Shown here one piece after another: positions 36,987-45,482 of a stretch of DNA of 64,000 nt. The DNA comes from Gammaproteobacteria bacterium. Its GTDB lineage: Bacteria > Pseudomonadota > Gammaproteobacteria > Nevskiales > Nevskiaceae. How positions within the stretch are numbered: position 1 is the first letter of the stretch; every line of letters begins with the position of its first letter. Below the pieces are notes generated by a model. That model was given only the letters and a program-made list of their open reading frames with translations. It ran no database searches and was not told the DNA's origin. The DNA lies in assembly GCA_026398875.1 (NCBI GenBank), contig JAPLSB010000023.1, forward strand, positions 1 to 64,000. The letters are read 5' to 3'. The position numbers were made by a program, and so were the translations under genes.

Positions 36987-37092
36987 ACCAAGCGGGCATG
37001 CAGCGGTCGGTTCGGGGTATCGGTGGTGGTTTGCTGAACACCGATACAGCGAAGGCCGGCAATCCGCCGGCCCGCCACGGGAGGATCACACG

Positions 37093-37428
37093 ATGAAGCT
37101 CCGTCACGTTGCGCCGATGCTGGCGCTGGGTTGGTCGTTCACCGTCGTCGCTGCACCGGTCAAGCCCGGCGACGGCGAACTGCAGCAGTTCGTGCTGGCG
37201 TCAGTCGAGGTCACGCGCATCAATGCCGCGATGCTGGCGAAGCGCGAGGCCGCGACCAGCGCCGCCGCTGCCGAGAAGATCGAGGACGAGGCCACCGCGA
37301 CGATGGAAGCGGCGATCAAGGCCAAGGGCATGAGCGCCGAGCGCTATGCCGAGATCTATGCCGTGATGGAGGCCGACCCGGCGATCAAGGCGCGCGTCGC
37401 GCAACTGGCGAAGCCGCACCGCAAGTAG
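37093..37428 (+). CDS. Small exported protein (DUF4168-like)
   Basis: 111 residues. A signal peptide (MKLRHVAPMLALGWSFTVVAA) precedes a helical domain: LQQFVLASVEVTRINAAML, then a C-terminal ISAERYAEIYAVMEADPAIKARV-like block. This resembles DUF4168 periplasmic proteins. A GGGAGG ribosome site lies 8-13 bases upstream. Function unknown. Confidence 0.72.
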   Translation: MKLRHVAPMLALGWSFTVVAAPVKPGDGELQQFVLASVEVTRINAAMLAKREAATSAAAAEKIEDEATATMEAAIKAKGMSAERYAEIYAVMEADPAIKARVAQLAKPHRK

Positions 37429-37435
37429 CGGCGGT

Positions 37436-38080
37436 TCAGAACACCGCGCGCTGCATCAGAAAGTACGACACCACCAGCGCGCCGGTGTAGAACACGCTGA
37501 CGGCGGCCGCGGCGGCAATCTTCGCTGCAAAGCCGCCGTGGCTGACTTGCCGGTAGGCATGGGCGGCAGCCCAGCCGAGCAGCGCTTCCGGCAGCAGCAC
37601 GTAGTCGGCAACGCCGTAATGCATGCTGACGTTTTGCGGCCGCCAGATGTTGAAGATCGGCGCTGCCCATTCGGATCCGGCGAACACCAGCAGCGCCAGC
37701 ATGCCGGCCGCCAGCGTCGAGCCGCGTGCCAGCAGCAGCACCCAGAACAGCGGAATCACCCACATGCCGGCCATGTAGACCGGCACGTGGCCGCCGATGC
37801 GCGGCGCGCCGAGATCCGGGAAGCTCAGGATGCCGATCTGCTGCGACAGCACCCAGTCCGGCACCACCTGGAATACCGACAGCGGCAGCAGGAACGTCCA
37901 CAGGTTGAACCAGTGTCCGTGGCCGCTGTTGCGCGCGAACAGCGGCAGCAGCACGTTGAACGCCACCACCAGCGCCAGCACCGCCAAGCCCAGCTTCGGC
38001 ACATGGATGTACTGGAAGGCGGCCCAGCCGCCGGCGGCAAGCAGGGCGTTGAGGATCAGGGCATCGCGGACTTCACGCAT
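37436..38080 (-). CDS. Integral membrane protein of unknown function
   Basis: 214 residues with six or so hydrophobic segments, such as LGLAVLALVVAFNVLLPLF and MWVIPLFWVLLLARG. Conserved-looking loops include WTFLLPLSVFQVVPDWVLS and HYGVADYVLLPEALLGW. Similar to a family of bacterial DUF membrane proteins (perhaps DUF6989). It ends 8 bases from the convergent DUF4168-like gene and lies downstream of the glutathione peroxidase gene, 19 bases away. Confidence 0.72.
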   Translation of the reverse strand: MREVRDALILNALLAAGGWAAFQYIHVPKLGLAVLALVVAFNVLLPLFARNSGHGHWFNLWTFLLPLSVFQVVPDWVLSQQIGILSFPDLGAPRIGGHVPVYMAGMWVIPLFWVLLLARGSTLAAGMLALLVFAGSEWAAPIFNIWRPQNVSMHYGVADYVLLPEALLGWAAAHAYRQVSHGGFAAKIAAAAAVSVFYTGALVVSYFLMQRAVF

Positions 38081-38099
38081 CGGCAGGACCCGGACCGGC

Positions 38100-38585
38100 T
38101 CAGGCGGCGAGCAGCTTTTCGATGTCCTTGGCGATCGCTGCCGGCGTGTCGATCGAGCCGTAGCGCTTCAGCACTTCGCCATCCTTGCCGACCAGGAACT
38201 TGGTGAAGTTCCACTTGATCGCTTCCGATCCGAGGATGCCCTTCTCCTCGCTCTTCAGGAACTTGTACAGCGGGTCGGCGTCATCGCCGTTGACCTTGAT
38301 CTTGGCGAACATCGGGAAGCTCACGTCATAGGTCAGCGAGCAGAACTGCTGGATTTCCTTTTCGTCGCCCGGTTCCTGATGACCGAACTGGTCGCACGGG
38401 AAGCCGAGGATCTCGACACCCTTGTCCTTGAGCTTGCGATACGCCTCTTCCAGCCCCTTGTACTGCGGCGTGAAGCCGCACTTGGAGGCGACATTGACGA
38501 TCAGCAGGACCTTGCCCTTGAAGTCGGCCAGCGAAACGGCGCGGCCATCGATGGCCTTGGCCGTGAAGTCGTAGATTGAGGACAT
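38100..38585 (-). CDS. Glutathione peroxidase family protein
   Basis: 161 residues. Reduces peroxides, in bacteria usually with thioredoxin. The peroxidatic Cys36 lies in NVASKCGFTPQY; FPCDQFGHQEPG holds the second conserved block with another Cys; KWNFTKFLVGKDG provides the conserved Trp-Asn. No signal peptide, so cytoplasmic. Same strand as the acyl-CoA dehydrogenase gene, from which a terminator separates it. Confidence 0.94.
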   Translation of the reverse strand: MSSIYDFTAKAIDGRAVSLADFKGKVLLIVNVASKCGFTPQYKGLEEAYRKLKDKGVEILGFPCDQFGHQEPGDEKEIQQFCSLTYDVSFPMFAKIKVNGDDADPLYKFLKSEEKGILGSEAIKWNFTKFLVGKDGEVLKRYGSIDTPAAIAKDIEKLLAA

Positions 38586-38618
38586 TGCGTTCTCCGTGAA
38601 GCATGTGGTTCAACGAAA

Positions 38619-38643
38619 GCGGGCCGACTCATCGTCGGCCCGC
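38619..38643 (-). terminator. Terminator after the acyl-CoA dehydrogenase gene
   Basis: Perfect 10-bp stem (GCGGGCCGAC / GTCGGCCCGC) with a 5-base loop. On the minus strand it is followed by TTTCGTT. It lies between the acyl-CoA dehydrogenase stop and the glutathione peroxidase start. Confidence 0.7.
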
Positions 38644-38674
38644 CCGGTTCAGCAAGGTTCGGCCATCACGCCGA

Positions 38675-40420
38675 TCAGAAGTTCGCTGCGTCGAGTTCCA
38701 TCAGGTCGCTGGCCGGCATCCGCACGTTGGCACACAGGCTCTGCACCTGCGGCAGCATCCGTGCCGCGAAGAACTGCGCGGTGTTCAGCTTCTGCTGCTT
38801 GAAGATCTCGTCGGACGAGTTGATCGCCGCCTTGGCCATGCGCAGCCAGTTGTAGCCGAGGTAGGTCAGGCAGAACGCGCGCTGGAAGTCGACGGCGCCG
38901 AAGCCGGCATCGTTCGGGTTGGTCTTGAACGATTCCTGCAGCCAGGCCGTGGTCTTTTCCAGATCATCCAGCGCTTCGCGCAGCGGCTTGGCAATGAAGC
39001 CGAGCGGCGCATCGCCGGTCGATTCCGAACGGACCTTGGCGAAGAAGCGCTGCGCCAGGCGGCCGTTGTGCATCATCAGCTTGCGGCGCACCAGATCCAT
39101 CGCCTGGATGCCGTTGGTGCCTTCGTACAGGCACAGGATCTTGGCGTCGCGCATGATCTGCTCGACCCCGTGCTCGCGGATGAAGCCGTGGCCGCCGTAG
39201 ACCTGGATCGCCGTCGAGCCAAGCTCGACCGCTGCATCGGTGCAGAAGGCCTTGACCAGCGGCGTGTTCAGCTCGACCCAGTCGTTGGCTTCCTCGCGCA
39301 CCGCCGGATCCGGGTGGTGGTGCGACATGTCGACGTACATGCCGGTCTCGTAAGCCAGCACGCGGGCGCCTTCGGTGGTCGCCTTCATGGTCAGCAGCAT
39401 CCGGCGCACGTCCGGGTGGTCGATGATCGTGGCGCCGCCGTTGAAGGCCTTGCCCTGCTTGCGGTCCTTGGCATACGCGATGGCGTTCTGGGTCGCCAGC
39501 TCGCACAGGCCGAGGCCCTGCATGCCGACCAGGATGCGCGCCAGGTTCATCATCACGAACATGTTCTGGATGCCGGTGTTCTGCGCACCGACCAACCAGC
39601 CCTTGGCACCTTCGAACTGCAGCGAGCAGGTGCACGAGCCGTGGATGCCCATCTTGTGCTCGATCGACGTGCAGCGAATGCCGTTGCGCTCGCCAAGCGA
39701 GCCGTCATCGTTGACCAGGAACTTCGGCACCACGAAGGTCGACAGGCCCTTCACGCCGGCCGGCGAATCGGTTGCCCGGGCCAGCACGAAGTGGATGATG
39801 TTGTCGGCCATCTGGTGTTCGCCAGAGGTGATGAAGATCTTGCCGCCTTCCAGCGAGAACGAGCCGTCGCCGTTCGGCGTGGCCTTGGTCTTCACGGCGC
39901 CGAGATCCGAACCGGCTTGCGGCTCGGTCAGGCACATCGTGCCGGTCCACTCGCCGGTGGCCAGCTTCGGCAGGTACTTCTTCTTGATCTCGTCGGAACC
40001 GCTGGCGAGGATGCCCTCGAAGCAGCCGACGGTCAGGCCCGGGTACAGCGCGAAGGCGACGTCCGCCGAGCACAGCATCTCGTCAATGACCTTGGCCAGC
40101 GTGTACGGCAGGCCGGCGCCGCCCCACTCGGTCGGGTTGGCGATGCCGACCCAGCCCGCTTCCTGGAACTGCTTGTAGACCTCGACGAAGCCCTTCGGCA
40201 CCGTCACTTCGCCGTTGCTGAGCGTGCAGCCTTCGGCATCACCGGGTGCGTTCAGCGGAGCGACCTGCCCCTGGATGAACTTGGCGGCTTCCTCGATCAG
40301 GCCGTTCAGCGTTTCCGGCGTGGCATCCGCCAGTGCCGGCATTTCGGTCAGGGAGCCGACGTTCAGCACGTCGTTGAGGACAAACTGGATTTCGCGCACG
40401 GGCGCAGCGTAGGTCGCCAT
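38675..40420 (-). CDS. Acyl-CoA dehydrogenase, long form (DmdC/FadE5-like)
   Basis: 581-residue FAD-dependent acyl-CoA dehydrogenase of the long subgroup with an extra C-terminal domain, which also includes DmdC (3-methylmercaptopropionyl-CoA dehydrogenase). Motifs: TMCLTEPQAGSDLGAVKTKA (FAD/substrate), KIFITSGEHQ, and the catalytic-Glu segment LYEGTNGIQAMDLVRRK. The substrate chain cannot be assigned. It stands alone, with no beta-oxidation partners adjacent, although an enoyl-CoA hydratase is 4.3 kb away. Confidence 0.92.
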   Translation of the reverse strand: MATYAAPVREIQFVLNDVLNVGSLTEMPALADATPETLNGLIEEAAKFIQGQVAPLNAPGDAEGCTLSNGEVTVPKGFVEVYKQFQEAGWVGIANPTEWGGAGLPYTLAKVIDEMLCSADVAFALYPGLTVGCFEGILASGSDEIKKKYLPKLATGEWTGTMCLTEPQAGSDLGAVKTKATPNGDGSFSLEGGKIFITSGEHQMADNIIHFVLARATDSPAGVKGLSTFVVPKFLVNDDGSLGERNGIRCTSIEHKMGIHGSCTCSLQFEGAKGWLVGAQNTGIQNMFVMMNLARILVGMQGLGLCELATQNAIAYAKDRKQGKAFNGGATIIDHPDVRRMLLTMKATTEGARVLAYETGMYVDMSHHHPDPAVREEANDWVELNTPLVKAFCTDAAVELGSTAIQVYGGHGFIREHGVEQIMRDAKILCLYEGTNGIQAMDLVRRKLMMHNGRLAQRFFAKVRSESTGDAPLGFIAKPLREALDDLEKTTAWLQESFKTNPNDAGFGAVDFQRAFCLTYLGYNWLRMAKAAINSSDEIFKQQKLNTAQFFAARMLPQVQSLCANVRMPASDLMELDAANF

Positions 40421-40452
40421 GTAAGAGCAACTCCGGACGATGGAAGGGAAAT

Positions 40453-40503
40453 GGGTTTATCGGTGGCGCCGGTTTCAAAACCGCCAGCGGCACGGATAAA
40501 CCC
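40453..40503. other. Long imperfect hairpin upstream of the acyl-CoA dehydrogenase gene
   Basis: GGGTTTATC (40453-40461) and GATAAACCC (40495-40503) are perfect outer arms, with further pairing inward to a GGTTTCAAAACC centre. It lies 33 bases upstream of the dehydrogenase start codon, on the far side of which is the stop of the preceding minus-strand gene. It could be a 5'-UTR element, an operator or an attenuating terminator. Confidence 0.5.
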
Positions 40504-40609
40504 ACCGAAACAGCAGGCAAAAGGGTAGCACGCCGGGTTGCCTGCGAGACTGGAACGGGACCTGGCCGGCGCATTCCAGCCGCGCGGCGCAGGCCGCCCG
40601 GCGACGGCC

Positions 40610-41146
40610 TCAGACCGGCGGGACCGGCTCCGGATAGGCAACGAAACGCAGTTCGACGCGAGCGGCCTGGGCGGCGCTGGCCACTGCATCCCGGTCGCTG
40701 TCCGGACCGAGGTAGATCAGGATCATGCCGCTCAAGTCTTCGCCACGCTGCGCGTCGAATGCGGCGAGCAGCGTGCGGCGGTTGCGTTGCGCATCGGGTC
40801 CGGCAACGCCGAGGTAGTCGCGTTCGCGAGCGGCGGCCTGCATCTTGGCCCCCAGTTCGGCGATGTCCTGCGCTTCCGGCGCCGGTTCGAGCATCGCGAA
40901 GAAATAGAAGCTTTCGAGTTCGGGCGGTACCTGATTGCCGGCCAGGCGCATTGCGACATTCAGATCGAAGGACGCATCCAGTGTGGCCGCTGCGGGTGCT
41001 TCGGCAGCAGTCGCGGCAGTAGCGACTGGCGCAGGCGGCAGATCGGTCGGCGACCGCCATGCCAGCAGCAGCGCTGCAGCAATGACAACCAGGATCGTCG
41101 CGGCCGTTCTGGCATCGCGGGAGGGCAGCGGAGCAGGGTCAGTCAT
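40610..41146 (-). CDS. Membrane-anchored hypothetical protein
   Basis: 178 residues. One N-terminal hydrophobic helix (TAATILVVIAAALLLAW) is followed by an Ala/Pro linker and a globular domain (MRLAGNQVPPELESFYFFAMLEPAPEAQDI... GMILIYLGPDSDRDAVASAAQ). Probably periplasmic by a single anchor. No family recognised. The ATG at 41146 is chosen because it places the helix near the start. Divergent from yajC. Confidence 0.55.
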   Translation of the reverse strand: MTDPAPLPSRDARTAATILVVIAAALLLAWRSPTDLPPAPVATAATAAEAPAAATLDASFDLNVAMRLAGNQVPPELESFYFFAMLEPAPEAQDIAELGAKMQAAARERDYLGVAGPDAQRNRRTLLAAFDAQRGEDLSGMILIYLGPDSDRDAVASAAQAARVELRFVAYPEPVPPV

Positions 41147-41316
41147 CGGATCAGCGGGGTAGGGCCGGGACGGCATGCTAGCACCGCGAACTATGGCTTC
41201 CAGTGGCTGGCAAACCGCCACTGCCGGACGCCAGCGCAGGCCCCGCGCGCCGGGAAGTCGGCGAAAGGCCGTGTGGCATAATCCAGCCCCTTTCGTTGCC
41301 TGCTCAGGTTTCCGAC

Positions 41317-41658
41317 GTGCTGGAATTGCTCGATCTGCTGATCCCGGTTGCCCACGCTCAGGCCGCTGCACCGCAGCCGCCGGGCCTGCTCGCCACCACC
41401 TGGCCGCTGCTGGTGATGCTGCCGCTGTTCTACTTCTTCCTGCTGCGTCCGCAGATGAAGCGCTCCAAGGAAGCCCGCGACATGCTCGCGAAGCTCGCCA
41501 AGGGTGACGAAGTAGTATCGAGCGGCGGCCTGGCCGGCCGAGTCACGTCGATCGGCGAGAACTATCTGACCGTCGAAATCGCCGACAAGGTCGAGGTCAA
41601 GTTCCAGAAGGCCGCCGTCACCACGGTGCTGCCCAAGGGCACGCTGAAGAATCTTTGA
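41317..41658 (+). CDS. yajC: Preprotein translocase subunit YajC
   Basis: Small inner-membrane accessory subunit of the Sec translocon; 113 residues from the GTG at 41317. It has a hydrophobic helix (WPLLVMLPLFYFFLLRPQMKR) followed by the family block LAKGDEVVSSGGLAGRVTSIGENYLTVEIADKVEVKFQKAAVTTVLPKGT. The ATG at 41203 would add 38 unrelated residues. It heads the yajC-secD-secF operon. Confidence 0.95.
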   Translation: MLELLDLLIPVAHAQAAAPQPPGLLATTWPLLVMLPLFYFFLLRPQMKRSKEARDMLAKLAKGDEVVSSGGLAGRVTSIGENYLTVEIADKVEVKFQKAAVTTVLPKGTLKNL

Positions 41659-41774
41659 AGCTTCCCGCCGGCGCGGAGGTCGTCCCGGACAGTCATCCGG
41701 GCGGCTTCCGGCGCCGGCCGAGCATCCCGGGCCGGTGTCGCCGACGCCAGCCCCCCGCAGCCTGACGGATCGCC

Positions 41775-43643
41775 ATGCATCACTACCCCTTCTGGAAGCC
41801 CGTGACGCTCGTCATCGTCACGCTGCTCGGCGCGCTCTACGCGCTGCCGAACCTGTATGGCGAAGACCTGGCGGTGCAGATCAGCACCAGTTCCGGCGAT
41901 CCGCTGCCGGCCAGCTTCGGCGAGACCGTCACCAAGACGCTCGACACCGAGAAGCTCAGCGCATCGGGCTCGGCGCTTGAAGGCAACCAGTGGGTGGTGC
42001 GCTTCGATACGCCGGAAGCGCAGCTGAAGGCGGTCGACGCGCTGAAGCGCGATCTCGATGGTCAGGGCTACGTGACGGCGCTGAATCTGGCGTCGAAGAC
42101 GCCGAAGTGGCTGTCCGCCGTCGGCGGCAAGCCGATGGCGCTCGGCCTCGATCTGCGCGGCGGTGTGCACTTCCTGTTGCAGGTCGCGGTGGAAGACGTC
42201 AAGAAGGCGGCAGTCGAGCGCCTGATCAACGACGTGCCGAAGCTGCTGCGCGACAAGGACATCCGCTATTCCGGCCGCCGCAAGGCGGGCGAAGCGATCG
42301 TCATCGAGTTCGCCGATGCCGAACGTCTCGACAAGGCGCGCAGCGTCATCGCCAAGGATAACCCGGATCTGACGCTGAGCACGCCGCCGGACGCCACCGG
42401 CCCGGCCTTGCAGGTGTCGCTGTCCGACATCGCCGCCAAGAAGCTGATCGACGACGCCGTCGACAAGAACCTGATCACCCTGCGCAACCGCGTCAACCAG
42501 TTCGGCGTTGCCGAGCCGATCGTGCAGCGCCAGGGTGCCGACCGCATCGTCGTCCAGCTGCCGGGCGTGCAGGACCCGACCCGCGTCAAGGAACTGCTCG
42601 GCGCGACCGCCACGCTGGAATACCGCGCCGTCGACGAGAACGCCGACGCCAATGCCGCTGCCGCCAGCGGCGTGATTCCCCTTGGCGACGAGCTGTACTA
42701 CGAGCGCGGCACGCGCCGGCCGTATCTGCTGAAGCGCGAAGCGATCGCCAGCGGTGCCGAGCTGACCAGCGCCCAGCCGACGGTCGACCAGGAATCCGGC
42801 ACGCCGGCGGTCAGCGTCACGCTTGACGCCAGCGGCGCCAAGCGGATGCTCGATTTCACGTCGAAGAACGTCGGCAAGCTGATGGCCGTCGTCTATCGCG
42901 AGACCGAGATCAAGACCACCTACAACGCGCGTGGCGACGCGATCCGCGAACGCCGCGACGTGCAGGAAGTGATTTCCGCCGCGACCATCCGTGGCGTGTT
43001 CGGCAGCCGCTTCCAGACCACCGGCCTGTCGAGCCGCGAAGCGCGCGACCTGGCCGATCTGCTGAAGGCCGGCGCGCTGGTCGCGCCGATCGAGATCATC
43101 GAGGAACGCACCATCGGCCCGAGCCTCGGCGCCGACAACATTCGCCGCGGCATGTCGGCAGCGCTGCTGGGCCTCGCGCTGGTGATGGTGTTCATGGTCG
43201 TCTACTACCGCGTGTTCGGCTTGTTCGCGATCGCCGCACTCACCGTCAACCTGCTGCTGCTGACCGCCGTGCTGTCGCTGTTCCAGGCGACGCTGACCAT
43301 GCCCGGCATTGCCGGCATCGTGCTGCACATGGGTATCGCGGTTGACGCCAACGTGCTGATCTACGAGCGCATCCGCGAAGAATTGCGCGCCGGCCTGAAG
43401 CCGCACCAGGCGATCGATGCCGGCTACGACCGCGCGTTCCTGACCATCGCCGATGCCAACGTCACCGTGCTGATCGGCACGCTGATCCTGTTCTTCCTTG
43501 GCGCCGGTGCGCTGAAGGGCTTCGCGATCACGCTGGCGATCGGCATCGTGACCTCGCAGTTCACCGCCATCGTCGGCAGCCGCACGCTGGCCCACTGGGT
43601 TTTCGGCAAGCGCCAGAACCTCAAAGATCTGCCGATCTGGTAA
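41775..43643 (+). CDS. secD: Protein translocase subunit SecD
   Basis: 622-residue inner-membrane protein that uses the proton gradient to help pull proteins through SecYEG. First helix near the N-terminus (VTLVIVTLLGALYALPNL). Large periplasmic P1 domain with GLDLRGGVHFLLQV. Five C-terminal helices with GMSAALLGLALVMVFMVVYYR and the AVDANVLIYERIREELRAG motif. Length and order match the family. 117 bases after yajC and 15 before secF. Confidence 0.98.
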   Translation: MHHYPFWKPVTLVIVTLLGALYALPNLYGEDLAVQISTSSGDPLPASFGETVTKTLDTEKLSASGSALEGNQWVVRFDTPEAQLKAVDALKRDLDGQGYVTALNLASKTPKWLSAVGGKPMALGLDLRGGVHFLLQVAVEDVKKAAVERLINDVPKLLRDKDIRYSGRRKAGEAIVIEFADAERLDKARSVIAKDNPDLTLSTPPDATGPALQVSLSDIAAKKLIDDAVDKNLITLRNRVNQFGVAEPIVQRQGADRIVVQLPGVQDPTRVKELLGATATLEYRAVDENADANAAAASGVIPLGDELYYERGTRRPYLLKREAIASGAELTSAQPTVDQESGTPAVSVTLDASGAKRMLDFTSKNVGKLMAVVYRETEIKTTYNARGDAIRERRDVQEVISAATIRGVFGSRFQTTGLSSREARDLADLLKAGALVAPIEIIEERTIGPSLGADNIRRGMSAALLGLALVMVFMVVYYRVFGLFAIAALTVNLLLLTAVLSLFQATLTMPGIAGIVLHMGIAVDANVLIYERIREELRAGLKPHQAIDAGYDRAFLTIADANVTVLIGTLILFFLGAGALKGFAITLAIGIVTSQFTAIVGSRTLAHWVFGKRQNLKDLPIW

Positions 43644-43658
43644 CCCGGAGCTGACCCG

Positions 43659-44624
43659 ATGAAAGTGTTCGCGAATGTTCCGAAATTCGACTTCATGCGC
43701 CAGCGCAAGGTCGGCCTGGTGCTGTCGGCGCTGCTGACCACCGCATCGATCCTGCTGGTGATCTTCCGGGGCCTGAACTTCGGCATCGACTTCACCGGCG
43801 GCGTGCTCGTCGAAGTGGCGTTCCCGCAGTCGGTGCAGCTGGAGAAGGTCCGCGAGGATCTTGCCAAGGGCGGCTACGAGCACGGCGTCGTCCAGTACTT
43901 CGGCGGCTCGTCGACGGTGCTGATCCGCCTGCCGCCGAACTCGGAAACCTCGGCGTCGCTGAGCAACAAGGTGCTGGCGGCAGTCGGTGCCGGTGAATCC
44001 GGTGTCGAGATGCGCCGCGTCGAGTTCGTCGGTCCGCAGGTTGGCGAGGAGCTGAGCGAAAAGGGCTCGATCGCAATGCTGGTGGCGTTCGGCCTGATCG
44101 CCGCGTTCATCGCGTTCCGCTTCGAATGGAAGTTCGCAATCGGGGCGATCGCCGCCCTGATCCACGACGCGGTGATGGTGCTCGGCTTCCTGTCGCTGAC
44201 CTGGGTCGAGTTCGATCTGACCACGCTGGCAGCGATCCTCGCGCTGATCGGCTATTCGAACAACGAAACCATCGTCATCTTCGACCGCGTCCGCGAAAAC
44301 CTGATTCGTACGCGCAAGTCGACGGTGTTCGAGGTGGTGAATCTGTCGGTCAATCAGACCTTGCTGCGCTCGATCATCACTCACGTCACGACGCTGCTGG
44401 TCTGCGTTGCGCTGTTCGCGCTGGGTGGCTCGACGGTGCACAGCTTCTCGGTGTCGATGATCGTCGGCGTGATCGTCGCGACCTATTCGTCGATCTACGT
44501 TTCGACCGGCCTTGCCGTCGCGCTTGGCGTCACCCGTGACGACCTGCTGCCGCCGGAAGAGAAGGACGAGAAGGTCAAGGCCGAAAAGCAGGCCAAGGCC
44601 GAGAACGACGGCGCAGTGGTCTGA
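43659..44624 (+). CDS. secF: Protein translocase subunit SecF
   Basis: 321 residues, partner of SecD in the SecDF complex. Motifs: LNFGIDFTGGVLVEV, then the VVFDRIREN-type block (ETIVIFDRVRENL) and RSIITHVTTLLVCVALFALGG. The C-terminal tail is charged and rich in Lys/Glu (KDEKVKAEKQAKAEN). A bidirectional terminator follows 10 bases after the stop. Confidence 0.98.
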   Translation: MKVFANVPKFDFMRQRKVGLVLSALLTTASILLVIFRGLNFGIDFTGGVLVEVAFPQSVQLEKVREDLAKGGYEHGVVQYFGGSSTVLIRLPPNSETSASLSNKVLAAVGAGESGVEMRRVEFVGPQVGEELSEKGSIAMLVAFGLIAAFIAFRFEWKFAIGAIAALIHDAVMVLGFLSLTWVEFDLTTLAAILALIGYSNNETIVIFDRVRENLIRTRKSTVFEVVNLSVNQTLLRSIITHVTTLLVCVALFALGGSTVHSFSVSMIVGVIVATYSSIYVSTGLAVALGVTRDDLLPPEEKDEKVKAEKQAKAENDGAVV

Positions 44625-44634
44625 GCAGACTGCA

Positions 44635-44675
44635 GCAACGAAAAAGGCGAGCCTCGGGCTCGCCTTTTTCGTTGC
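44635..44675. terminator. Strong bidirectional terminator between secF and the enoyl-CoA hydratase gene
   Basis: A perfect 19-bp stem (44635-44653 with 44657-44675) around a 3-base loop. An A5 run is in the left arm and a T5 run in the right, so it can serve both converging transcripts. Confidence 0.92.
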
Positions 44676-44690
44676 TGCGGCAGTGGCAGC

Positions 44691-45482
44691 TCAGGGTGCG
44701 GGGAAGCGCGGCGGACGGCGCTCGATGAAGGCGCGCAGACCTTCGTCCTGATTGCCGCTGCGCCGGCAGGCGAGTACGGCCTCTCTTTCGACCGCGAGTG
44801 CCTCGGTCAGTGACAGGTCCTCGGCGCCGATGACGGCGCGCAGCACGCCGGCCACCGAGGGGCGCGGCTGCCGAGCCAGATCGAGCGCCAAGGTCAGTGC
44901 GGCGTCGCGCAGTTCGGCAAGCGGATGCAGCGCGTGCACCAGGCCGATGCGCAGCGCTTCCGGTCCATCGATCTTGCGGCGGCGCAGGATCATGTCGAGC
45001 GCGCGGTCGCGGCCGACGCAGCGCGCCAGCCGGACGCTGCCGCCCCAGGCCGGCACGGTGCCGAGTTCCAGTTCCGGCAAACCCGCCTGCAAGCCGTCGA
45101 GTGCGGCCAGCCGGAAATGGCAGGCCAGCGGCAGTTCGAGCCCGCCGCCGAGGCAGTAGCCGAACATCGTCACCACCGAAGGCTTGTCGAGCCGTTCGAT
45201 CTTGCGCAGCACGCGCAGGCGCTGGTCGAGCACGCTTTCGGCACCGCCGCGCGCGTCGCTGCCGGTCATCAGTTCCCGCAGGTCCATGCCGACCGAAAAA
45301 TGCTGATCGCCGTCAGCGGTCAGCAGCAATGCGCGCACGCTGTCATCGACGGTGGCGGCCTCGACGGCCGCTTCCAGTTCGTCGAGATACGCGAAGCTCA
45401 TCCGGTTCCACGGCGCTGCCGTGTGGGTCAGCACCCGCACGCCTTCGTGATCCTCGATCCGCAATGCCGTGGCGTGGCTCAT
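44691..45482 (-). CDS. Enoyl-CoA hydratase/isomerase family protein
   Basis: 263-residue crotonase-fold enzyme. Motifs: FSVGMDLRELM (first acyl-CoA loop), TMFGYCLGGGLELPLACHFRLAA (oxyanion Gly and helix), and LPELELGTVPAWGGSVRLAR carrying the catalytic Glu position. Probably hydrates or isomerises an enoyl-CoA; the chain length is unknown. It overlaps the upstream GST-like gene by ATGA, so they are likely co-expressed. Confidence 0.9.
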   Translation of the reverse strand: MSHATALRIEDHEGVRVLTHTAAPWNRMSFAYLDELEAAVEAATVDDSVRALLLTADGDQHFSVGMDLRELMTGSDARGGAESVLDQRLRVLRKIERLDKPSVVTMFGYCLGGGLELPLACHFRLAALDGLQAGLPELELGTVPAWGGSVRLARCVGRDRALDMILRRRKIDGPEALRIGLVHALHPLAELRDAALTLALDLARQPRPSVAGVLRAVIGAEDLSLTEALAVEREAVLACRRSGNQDEGLRAFIERRPPRFPAP

